A DNA stretch of 64,000 bases from assembly GCF_901933205.1 (NCBI RefSeq), contig NC_044585.1, forward strand, positions 7,254,001 to 7,318,000. Direction: 5' to 3'. The notes beneath the pieces are model-generated. The model made no database searches and was not told the origin of the DNA. It saw only the letters and a list, made by a program, of their open reading frames with translations. Source of the stretch: Camarhynchus parvulus (taxonomy: Eukaryota > Chordata > Aves > Passeriformes > Thraupidae). The translations under genes and the position numbers were made by a program. Below, in pieces: positions 38,303-49,525 of the stretch (its first letter is position 1; the number at the start of each line of letters is the position of its first letter).

Positions 38303-39309
38303 GGGAGCTGAATGGAGGAAAGAGACTTAAACACACAAATTCCCAGAAAAAAATAATAAAGAGCTAGAAAATGGAGGCATGCCACAAGAAAATAACTCAG
38401 ACATAGGGACACTCCAAAATAACACAGTCGCTAGAGGAGAAAAAAACCAACACAAAGGGACCTCATGCAGCAAAGGAGAGTTGATATTTGGCAATGCTCA
38501 GAAATTTTAATACTGATGTGTAAAATTAAACCATGACAGCAGAACAGGCTTATCTGCAAGCGTCACGTTACTTCCCCTGGGATCACTACCTTCCCACTGG
38601 TGCTTCTGTCATCTTCTCCTCCCCCCTCCAAATCTCACTTGACCTGAATTCTCATGATTTGACTCCATAATCCTCTGGTTTCCACTGTATGCACACAAAA
38701 GATTATTGTACAAAAGCGAATTCCCAGGGCCTTGGGCTTTGCTTTCCATTTAGTTAAAGAATTATCCTACAGTAGTTTAGATGCTGGGAAACTTGTCCTG
38801 TAGATTATTGCCTACAGGGCAAATGCTGAGGAGGCTGCTAACGAGAGAACAGATGTTCAGTGGCTTATGAGCCTTGCTGAATGTAAATATCTTCAGCACA
38901 CTGCCTGTCAATAAGCCTCTGCCTGAGAATCACAAACCTTATGGACAAAATTCACCCCCCCTTGTAAATGTATGGGCTTAGGCAGAATTACACTGAGGAA
39001 GAAGCTGTTCCTTCATCTGCACCAGAGAGCCAGAGTTTAAAAGCTTGTATAGGCATTGAGACTGAACGCCATGAAAAGTTAATATTTTTAAACAAAACAT
39101 TGTCTCTTTCCAAGAGAAAATGCAGCTCTTGGATCTGTTATGACACAACAGGCCTAAAATAAACAGATTTTAGTGAAAAATTGATATTAGGGGTGAAAGA
39201 TTTTACAGTGACTGGATTTCTGAAAGTTTGCTTGTCTCCATAAAAGGATGTTCTGCTTACAGGGCTTCAGTAGGTGATGTTTTTCTAGACAGTAGTAACT
39301 TAAGGGGAG

Positions 39310-39432
39310 GTGGGTGCCTCTGGACTCTCCTGAGCATCACTGTTCATCCCTGCTTACCCTTCTGTCTCCCCCCTGTGACACCTGTAAGACCTTAGACAGA
39401 CTTGTAGGCAAAATGTGGAAAGAGTTTGAGCT
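39310..39432 (+). repeat. Diverged repeat, copy A
   Basis: Gapless similarity over about 69 bases with the segment starting at 41159 (roughly three quarters identical by eye, sharing CTCCTGAGCATCAC and CATCCCTGC), then a second shared block (AGGCAAAA..TGGAAAGA) after a small indel. The family is unknown. Confidence 0.55.
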
Positions 39433-41158
39433 CCCTCTGTCCCCCAGTCTTCTGAACACCTGCAACCATTCAGCTACCAAAACAGTGCTGTCTTCTCCCT
39501 TTCACTGCCTGATGAGTGACCCTCAGAGCACATACACTCCCATGAGAGATGAGTCGCTTATCACAATCAGTTGATGCTTCTGAGTGGCTTTTTCTTTATG
39601 AGGTTTCCTGGCAGAAGACCAAGATATGCAAGGAGGACTTTTGCCCTCAAGCTTCACCCCTTCCAGCCATCCTTCCTGGGACAAGAGCAGGCTGATCTTG
39701 CTCTGCACCTCATCAGTTGTGCCTGCATTGCTGGAAAGCCATGAGTTCTGGCTGGTCACAGATTGTCACTTCACTGTTGAAGTGTCATGAAGTTGCTTGG
39801 TACAATTTTCAGGAGTCCTTACACTTGAGTGTGCCACATCTCTCTGCCTTTGCTAAGTGGTGCTCAGAGTTCCCAGTAATGGCATGAGAAGGGAAGGCAA
39901 GTGAGCAGGGTCTCTTCTCTATTATTGAATCCATGAAACCATGAAGGGGCTCTTTTTTTCTGTGAGTCCTCTGTTACAAGGGCATAACCAAAGTCTGAAA
40001 AATAAACAAACTCTACCATGTACAACATTTAACTGAAAAGACTGGCTGGCAAGCTGAAACTTGGGAGACCTGGGTCAGCTACTGAACTGTTTTGTGATGT
40101 GGAACAAATCACTGTGCCATGTTCACTCCTCTGTCCCATCCCAATCAGATTGCCAGCTCTGCACAGATAAGCCTTCAGCTTTATTAAACATGCATACCCT
40201 ATTGAGCACACTGCAACCCTTGTCTCACCTGAGGCTTCTGTGTTCTTGTAACACACATAATAACACTTTACAGTTCAATCTCTTATGGTGGGAAGTCCCA
40301 TGAAAAATACTTAGTATGTGCCTTTTTGTGTATAAAAATGATTGGCATGGAAGGATACCACAGAAAATACTGTAATTACAGTCTTGTGTTTTGGAGGTAG
40401 AGATTTACTGGTGGAATGTGCTCACCTCTGGGTGGAGAGCACAGGAGTAGCAGCAGGACAGACACGCAGGGTCTGCACCAGGAGCAGGGCAGGACCCAAC
40501 CTGCTCAGCCTGTCCTTCCCCTTGCCTTCTCCCTGCAGGCAAATCACAGCTGGCAGGGCTGAGCTCTCCCAGCTGGACCCTGGCTATTGAGGTGAACACC
40601 CCAGTTCTCACCAGAACTGTCACCATTCGTTGTTACTGACCAAAGTCCTCTGCAGCACCTCAATGCTCCTATGGGCACTGAACCTGCACCCACCCAGCCC
40701 TGCTTGACACCGGGGCAGAGCAAGGCCACAGCAGCCAGGCTGAGGGTGGGTAGGTAAGAGGTGCATAAGCATGTAAATCTCCATGAAAATATAGAAATAC
40801 TCAGTACTTCAAACCCTGCTGAACCTTACTTCAGTTGCTCCATTGTTAGGATGAACTTGTTAGTAGCTGCAATATTTTGCTCTTAAGCCAAGCTATTTGC
40901 ACGTTTCTTAAGCCCTTCAGTGTCCGTGGGACAAAGCAGGATCTGTGGCAGGGCTGCGCATGACTTGCTGAGTTTTGGCAGAGCAGCCTCAGATTTACGG
41001 GCCCGCCTTGCGCTTCCGCAGCCAGGGGAGTTACAGGCTCCATCCAGGGCGAGCGGCCCGGGGCCACCTGTGCGATGCCTGCCGGCTGTCCTTGTGCTCC
41101 AGCGGCACTAGATGGCAATGTGGGTCTTCAGCAGCACTGCAACGGCAGCCTTGGTGGG

Positions 41159-41263
41159 GTGGGTACCCCTGGGCACTCCTGAGCATCACCGCGCATCCCT
41201 GCACGCTCCTCTGCATCCCGCCCTGTAGCTCCGCAAGAGCTCAGGCAAAACCTGGAAAGAAAT
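41159..41263 (+). repeat. Diverged repeat, copy B (CpG-rich version)
   Basis: Partner of the copy at 39310. Where copy A has TG or CA, this copy often keeps CG (for example CACCGCGCATCC against CACTGTTCATCC). The difference fits CpG decay in copy A. Confidence 0.55.
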
Positions 41264-44200
41264 GCTGCCTGGGTGGCTGTCATTGTCCTGTGCCTCCAAC
41301 AACTGCTTCACTTCCCAAATGAGATTTTGGGAATCCATCTCCGGAAATAAAAGCTGCAGCCAGCAGCAGGGCCCTTTAGTGCTGGCCACAACCCGTGCTC
41401 CTGCCGAGGGGAGCAGCATCTTGCTGCTCCAGCCTGCAACTGCTGGGAGCCACGGTGTCCATTGAAAACAGGATGGGGCACAAAACCCATGTGCCAGCAT
41501 TGCATTTGTGTCCAAGTTGTCACCAGGCCACATATCTGCAGCTCTGCAGGCAGTGCTGGGGCACACCAGCCTGGGCACCACCAGGCACTGCCACCACTAG
41601 CTGCCTTCTGCAGATTTTCCACCCAGAAAATGTTAACATTTCCTTTCCTGAGTCCAGAATAACATTTCTGAGAGTTGGTTTCTGGACAGTTTATTAATCA
41701 CCCTTAATCCAGTGAATTTTTCTTTAAAAGGAAAGTGTTTTTCTTAATAAAAAGTCACAGACAAAGCCTTTTCTATTGTTGCCTTTGGATGGAGTTTTAT
41801 CTGTCAGTCATGGGCAGGTTTTTAAGAGGAAATTTTCAGATGAATGATAAAGGACACCCTGAACTCTGCAACACAGAGAACACAGAGATGATCTGCCACT
41901 GGTTTCTAGTTTCTGTTTAGTTTTTAGATCTGCCATGCCAAGGAGCATTTCAGTTTCAGAATTAATGGGCTTATCCCCTGTCTCACACCTTACTTCTTAG
42001 GGTTGCCTCCCCTCTGAGTTCTTTCTGTGCCCATGGCACAGCTAGAATTAGCATTTCACAGCAAGAGCTGTGCTCTGCAGGAGTATGGGATGAACACTGG
42101 GCTGTCAGTCCATGCAGACAAACTCCCCAGCCTAATTTGTGCTGCCTGTTGCACCAGGGACTTACCATTAACTCTGTTGTCATTCCTTGTCTGCTTTAAC
42201 ATGATTGCTTTCAAGATTTCTCTCTCCAGGAAAACATCTGTGTTTTGGATTAGTTTTCCCTAGACAGATTTACTTACAGTTTTCCACATTAAATCTCCCT
42301 ATTTTGTTGCTTTCTAGTCTATCTAGGTCCTTTTTTTGTTATTATTCCTCCAGGTGCATTAAAAAATCTCCCCATTTAGTGGAGTCAGCAGAGTGCTCTG
42401 GTATCCCAATTTACTCTTTGTATTCAACTATGAATGAATCACACATTCCTGGATGTCCTTCTTTAGCACAGTGCATTCACTTCCTGCAGTCCTTTGTTTA
42501 CAGTTCATGCTTTTGTCATCTGCATGACTGTGCCAATACCCAAAAGGATTTAAATTACTGTTTCCATCAGTCACATATGAAAAAGCTATAAAAACCAGAA
42601 TAACTCCCCCAATTGTTCTGCTTATCAGCCATAATTACATTATCTTTTAAATGTTAAAAGATTTTCCTCTTAGTATCTGCATTATTTTACTAAATATAAG
42701 CTTACAGTAACTTCCAGATTACTTTTGATTCCTGTTTGAAAATTGTTTGGATATTTGATTTTCACCCTATTTTCTGCCAGTATAATATCAATTGTCCATT
42801 GCTTAGTTGTAGCTAGCAGAAAATATTATTTTGTCCTTTAATTCATGGATAAAACATTATAAATAGGCCCATAAAAGAAATGAAAATTTTTGAATGGCAG
42901 CAATCGTGTCTAACAGCAGAATGAAATGAGATAGTGAGTGATTTCAAAGAGTACCTTTTCCGCCCTTTGTTTTATCCATGTATTGAATTCAGGATGAAAG
43001 CATATGTAGACTCTGTCCCCAAAACGTGTTTCCTCTTGTCAGCATTCCTGTATTTCATCCAGATATGCTGTTATTTTCAACCCTCATGCTCTGAGGTCAA
43101 ATGCTACACAACCTGTCTTGAGAAAAAGGAGCAGAGCTGGAGACTGTGGCTGTGCCAACGACTGGGGCTGCCACAGCCCCTAAAGCTCCCCGTTGTGACA
43201 GCCTGTGAGAAAGCTCCCCTGGAAGGACACAGAGATGGCAGAGCTGCCCAGAGTGCCAGTGCAGCCCAGTGCATCCCAGCAGCTGCAGGACAGCCCCTGC
43301 TCCTGCTCTGTACAGCTTTGCTTAGCCCTAAGTGAGCACAGGGAGGTGGCTCAGTGTTCCCTGCCCGGGCTCCCTGCTGGAGAGTGCTGCACAGCACGCT
43401 CACATCATTGTCTGCTTCGTGCCCCAGCATTGCTTACAGCCTGAGCTCCTTCCATTTCCCTCTGCTCTTTTCTTAATGGAGACAGACCCTACATCTTATG
43501 TTTGCTCTTATCCCTGGTGGGTTTGCAATTTAAGCGCTGCACTGTGATTTTCTCCAAGGTCTTGTTCTCTCAAGGCATTTCACTGCTCTTTCTTTCGAAT
43601 GCACTTCAGAGACAGGACACAGGCACTGTGTCCTTCTGAGGAGTCACAGGAAGAGGATTTTTACTTCTGGCCTCTTGGCCTATCAGGTCTTCATGAAAAC
43701 CACAACAAGACTCCCCAGTTTGTAATACTTCTCCCCAAACTCGAGTACTCCATTGCTTTAATATCATCCAGACACGACTCACTCCACTCCACTCCCTTCT
43801 GCAGGACTTTTAGATGTTCCTAAGATTCCTTCGTTCATTATTATTTTAAAGCAGAGCATGGGGTCAAGCAGCTCAGTTCCCAGCATTCTGGATGATGTGG
43901 CCAAGACACTGGTGCCTTCTGCTGCCTACCACAGAGCGTGAATTCATCTTTCACGTGTGGGAGGATGGCAGTGCTCACCTAAAGACATTGCTTAGCCTGA
44001 TACTGATCTTTGAGGCCGTTGTGCTTTGCCTTATGCCCATTCTCTAGATCCTCCCACTCTTGCCCCCTTTATTTTCACTGCGGATGATGGTGAAGTGTGG
44101 GCACAGTGGAGGTTGAAGGTTTGCTGTGATCATCTGCAAGAGCAATTAGCAAAAGCCTGTGCTCGTGCAAAGCTTCCATGGCATGACAGAGTGTAGGGCA

Positions 44201-47200
44201 TGTCCTCCAAATCCCATCCCTGCTCCAGGCTGTGCAAAGTCCTGTAGGATCAGAACTCCCAGTTTAGCGTTGCTGACAGGCAGACAAAGGCAGAGACACA
44301 GTCCTCATCCCTCATCCTTATTCAGCTGTCCCTCCTCCTCCTCCTCCCACCTGCGAGGCTTTAGCTGTTAGATCTTAGAGCATTCAGCTGTCTTCCACCT
44401 CCATCATTGCTTTGATAACTGATAGCAGGGAAGGTATTACTTAAAGAATCTGGGTGACTGTTAGCAAAATAAACAGGAGATGAAAGATAAGGCAGTCTCC
44501 TTGGTGCGTAATTACCTTAAAGGAAGGTCTGTTTGCTAATACTGTTGTTTTGATGTGCTAAATAGCTTGGGCTTAACGCCCCAGCAGATACTAAAACTAA
44601 CTAACTAATTCCCGATGATGTCATCCCAAGATTACAGAGATCGGGGAGGCAAGGGAGGAGTATCCACAAGGCAGTGGTGTGTAAGGAGTGCTCCCAAATC
44701 ACCCGATGTGGCAGACGGGAGTCTCGTCTTCACAGACAGCTCTGCTGTCAGCACAACAAAACCTCACCAAGCAATGCCTCCAGGGCGGCTCTCTCAAAGT
44801 CACCTACTCCCTTCCCACCAGCCTGCTCTTGAGGAGATGCTCTCAGGTGTGCAGCAAGGAGAGCATTCACTCTGCAGTGCTCTGCCAGGGAGCTCTTGCT
44901 CCCCAGTTCTCCCCATAAGGGGGATTCTCTCCCTCCGCCCTGAACTGGGGTGGAAGGAGCTGCAGAGGGCTTGTAGGCAGCTGGGTTACCTGTGTGTGTG
45001 CACCATCTGAACTGTGTGTGATTGCAGGGTTCCTCTCTTTTATTTGATTGTCTACCTGGAAGCATCTTCTGACCTAATTATGCCCACAGTTGTGTCCCTT
45101 GGCTTGTCCTGCGTGCCGAGTGGCACCACATGAGCAGGGCCCGCTGTGCACATGCTGGCACACAGCTGAGCTAATAGACACTGACAGTGGGTATCGGGCT
45201 TTTTAAGACTAAGAAGTCTCCTGGGGTGTTAGTAATCCCCTAGAGGTGCCATTAGCTTATGATAACCACACCTTTGAAATTGTTTTATTGCTTTAATAAT
45301 GCGGTGGTGATGGAAAATGGGGAACATGCCACATTTATTATTTATGCTGGTAAAAGATGAAAGTTAGCAATTAGAAGCTTTAAACCCCAGGTTCAGCAGA
45401 ACTACATGACTTACATTTATTCCTTTTTGGACTGTGCACTCCAGCACTGGGATGCCCTTACAGTCCAGGTTTGTTATGTTGAGCTGCCTACAGAAACCAC
45501 GGCAAAGTGGCAGGGCCAGCACAATTAACATTGTAAGATGGATACACATCTCACTGCAGGGATGGGTGGAGATTTCCTGGTGGGGAGCTGTTGGAACAGC
45601 GCTTTATGATATCTGAACTAATCTTGTGCTATGATAATTCTGTCTTGCTTAAGTGCTTGCAGCCTCTCTGTGCTGCGCAGTCATGCTGTGGCAGCTGCTG
45701 TGTGCATCTGATCCAAACTCGCTGCTTCCCCACACACTTAATTGGTAAAATTGCCACATATTGTTTATAAAAAAGTGTGGAAGGAGCGAGCAGAATCTTG
45801 GTCCCAGGACTGTAGAGTAGTGGCTCTGCTGCCACACAGCTGGGAATCACACTCTGTCAGCTCAAGGCAGCACAGAGAGGATGTATGTTGTACCATATGT
45901 GTCATGACACCTACATCTGGGTAGAGCGGCTCTACTGAAGTAAAAGAAGCTGGTGCAGCTGATGGTAGAGTATAACATCAGGCCCTTCAAGGCTGCCATG
46001 CTTCCCAGGTGTGGGTCTAACCTCAGCACCCAGAGAAAGGGACACAAACACCACAGCAGAACTGAAGAGAAAGGTAGGAAAAGTTGGGCTTGTCATAAAA
46101 GAAACGTGCCAAGACAGCAACTGTCCGTGCCTGGAGCTGTAATGGAAGTGATTTCACTAATCTGCCTTGCAGGCCACTTTCTCATTCTGTGTGATCCTTC
46201 AGTGAGGCTGCAAGCGTGTTTGATCGCTTCACCTTAGGATCAAACAAGCAGAGGGCTGACTGCCTGTTTTATCTGCAGCTGGCAGAAAATGGAGGTGAGA
46301 GAGAGCAAGCAAGTGAGTTTCTATTAAGAATAGAGAGATTAATGCACCCAAATTTAATTGGAATTGCACGAACAGGCAAGAGGTGTCAAGCTCTGAGTTC
46401 ATGCATAGATTGTGTGGGTGTCCTATGTACTACATTTTGAATATCTGCAGCATGACTCTCTCTGCCTTGTACTTTGGTCCTTGCTACGAGCTTTCATGTT
46501 GGTTACTGATGTTGTACATCCTTATTTCTATTGTACACCCTGGTGCCCTTTGCCTCATTGCACTGCACCACTCCCACTGATGGGCTGTGTGCAGACAGAG
46601 GTGAGCCAGGACCTTGTCCATGGCTTGGTTTCTTCTTGGCTCCAACAGCCTCAGAGTTATCAGTGTCACACCTATGCCCTTACCCCTTCCCTGAAGCAAA
46701 TGCTGAAGCAAACTTAGGCCAGCTATAGGCTATGTCCAGAGCCTGGTAATGTGAGTGAGCAACACTGGAGTGCAGCACCTGGCTGTGCAGGGCAAAGCAG
46801 GACCCCTGAAGTCATTAGCATCCTTTTATTAATTGGAATGCATGTTGCTCCTTTTGAAGGCTGATTCCATGGCCTAACACAGGAAGATTTCATTAGCATC
46901 AGTCACTGGCACCCACATTACTCAAGAAGAAACCACTTATGCAGCCTGGGATCCCAGCCTGCATCCCAGACCTGACAAGCTCTCACTTTGCAGGACCTGA
47001 TTCACTTTGTGTGTGTCTCTTTTTCTCCAAGCAAAGTCCTTAGGGCTGAACATCCCTTCCTAAAGAAACTGCAGATGATTCCAGCCAGGCTGGTGAAAGG
47101 CTGGAGCTGGTGCAGTCAACACTGCAAGTGTGGGCTGCTGCCACTTACAGAAGGGAATTGGGTTTAGGCTAATTCATTACCCTCTCACATGAGCATCACC

Positions 47201-48511
47201 CTTTGACAAACCCCATGGTTCAGGTTGTTCCTGTAAGGCTGGAGCTCAGCAATCCCCATGGGCAAAGCTCAGTCAGGAGACAAGTTTTGTTTCTTTTCCT
47301 CAAGCTCGTTGTCAGCCTTGGCCACGCTCAGGGACCTTCCCTGGCAGCACCAGTGGGACAAGGAGCCCACCCTCACTTGGAGGATTGTGCTGTGCCAGGA
47401 AAAAATGTTTCTGGCTCTTCTCATGTGTATTTGGGGCAGAAAGAAGGTGTAGTTTAGATTAGAGCGCTGCAGCTTTATCAGTGTTTATCAGTGTAGGAGT
47501 TCTGCTCCGTGTAGCATAACAGCCTCAAGTCCTTTTAAACCCTGACATCAATATGTGGTGATAAGATAACACTGGTTATCCTGTACTGGTTGCTCTAGAT
47601 AAGATAAACCCTTTTATGCTTTAAAACTGGACTCAAAGTTTCTGCTATGTTTTCTTTTCCTTTTAATGTAGCAAACTCCAGAAACATTTTATTTCTAAGG
47701 GAGTTGTATTTGTTAAGAGCAGATAAAAATAGTACATATCATAAATGAGACTTTCCAAACTTGCCTGAGGAGCATGAAACATTTTCTTTCAAAGACTAAA
47801 TAGAAATGAGCTAGTAGGAGGTAGATTTCAATGTTTTAGAAAATTGTTGGATTAATTAGAAGCTAAAATTATTCCAAGTAAATGGTCATGCCTACATTTA
47901 TTTTGTCAGAAGTATGTCCACACAGTGATATTTCAGCAACAGTGGATGTTAATTTTAATTAACATGAAATAACTTTGGTAGTATTGCTTGAGACAGCAGT
48001 AGTTTGCATTTAAAGCTGGAATTGAATATCTCTGTACAAGCTGGCATATCCATAAATCTACAGCACTGACTCTTCAAGTAGAGACAATATCTTCAGAGGA
48101 TTTAGAGATACATCCATTCATTAGTGAGTTAAAATTAATAACTAGGTCCTCTATGAAAGTTAGCACTTTAGTCTTGTTTGTCCCAAATGATTTTAACAAT
48201 GGAATAACAGACTATTCACATTTTCCGTATAATTAAAATTAATTGAAATGACGTGCATTAGTTGTAATTAAGCTATGCAGCTAAGAGTGGTTGTATGTAA
48301 TTGCTATGATTATGTAGGCTACAAATAACCTCAAGGAATGAAAGTGGAGTTGTTATGACAGAACTCAGCCTCTCAGCACCTTCCCATGACTGATGGCCTG
48401 CACAAGGGGAAGGATGTCTCTGGGACCAGGCAGTGCTCCATCAGGAGGGGATGCTTTGGGAGATGAGTTGGCTCAGCTGCCCCTGTTTTTAAGTTCATAT
48501 GAGTGCCCCAA

Positions 48512-48825
48512 TGTAGGGGGATAGAATATAAGAAAATAAAGACAGTGTAGAAAGTAATCTTACCCCTAAGGAGTTGCAGCTGGGCCAATTATCAAAGATC
48601 AGGAACAGGCCTGACTTTATCAGGCCACAGCTGTAACCAATGAGAAGAAGAGTGCTATAAAAGAGTGGGGTGGCTGGGTGAGGAAGGAACTGGAGTCAGT
48701 TGGTTGCTTTGTGAAGAAGACAGAGTCAATGCTCTGAGGGGCTGCCCATGAGAAACACCAAGAAGGTGTGAAACTTTTGTGATAAAGAGACAACAGTATG
48801 GAACCCCGGCAATAAGATGACAGCA
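48512..48825 (+). mobile_element. Solo LTR, 314 bp, with 6-bp target site duplication
   Basis: The element begins TGTAGGGGGATAG and ends GATGACAGCA, giving the retroviral TG...CA termini. It is flanked on both sides by CCCCAA (48506-48511 and 48826-48831). It carries a CCAAT box (48637-48641) and TATAAAA (48656-48662) at the spacing of a U3 promoter, and an AATAAG near its end as a possible poly(A) hexamer. A 6-bp duplication fits an alpha/beta-retrovirus-like (ERVK-type) avian element. No internal coding region remains, so this is a recombined solo LTR. Confidence 0.8.
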
Positions 48826-49454
48826 CCCCAACCCTGAGCATTAAGGGCTGTCCCTTTCCTCAGCTTTAGGGTAGCACTAGTGAGGGGGACAGGCTGAAGT
48901 GGAATGCAACTCCTGTAAAGCACTGCAGCCTTTGGTACAGGGTCTGGCAGAGTCTATAAATCACTAAATTAGCTCCAAGTTCAGCTCCACATTCACCAGT
49001 CCATCCCAGTTACATCAGGCATGTCCTTACCCCAGCACCAGGTGCACTGCAGGAGCTGTACAGCTCACAGAGGTGACCTGTGGTGGCAAACTCCTGGGTT
49101 TAGCTCCAGCGATTTCCATGTCCCTGTGGAAATGTTTTGTGGCTGCAAAGCACCTCCAGTCCACTTTGTCCAGCTGCTTCACACCAAAGCTGGCCACAGC
49201 AGGGCCAAAAAGGGTCAAGGAAACAAAAAACAACATCTCCCACCACTCCATTGCTTGGAAAGCTCAGTCTGAAGTGATCAAGCCTAAATCACAATTCTCT
49301 AGGTCACTGCATGGTCGGGTTGAGGTTGCTGGGGATGTCATACCCATAAAATCACCTTTTTGTTTGTTTGTTTGTGCTCTGCTTAGGCTTTTAGAGCAGT
49401 ATCTTTAAAATGTGGCTCAAGTTGTGGGTTCCTGCATTTTTAATGATTGCTTGG

Positions 49455-49525
49455 GGAATAACAATTCCCTTAGATTATATCTATTTTAGTTGGAATAACA
49501 ATTCCCTTATATTTCTTTTAGTTGG
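49455..49525. repeat. Imperfect tandem duplication, unit about 37 bp
   Basis: GGAATAACAATTCCCTTA occurs at 49455 and again at 49492, followed each time by a T-rich stretch ending TTTTAGTTGG. The second copy is a few bases shorter. Confidence 0.85.

Larger units (their letters stand above)
38303..48505. other. Intergenic block with candidate regulatory sequence, no supportable gene
   Basis: No ORF here has splice partners or a recognisable domain. The stretch alternates AT-rich and moderately GC-rich DNA. It holds one diverged repeat pair (39.3 and 41.2 kb), a (TCC)n tract near 44.33 kb, and clusters of GATA and TAATTA-type motifs near 44.5, 46.85, 47.5 and 48.0-48.3 kb that look more constrained than random sequence. 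These are described as findings. Confidence 0.5.

Noticed and set aside
43205..43444. Cysteine-rich ORF that might be the colipase-like gene LRCOL1, which neighbours FBRSL1 in human
   Set aside because: Cysteine spacing does not follow the colipase pattern, there is no signal peptide and no splice partner.
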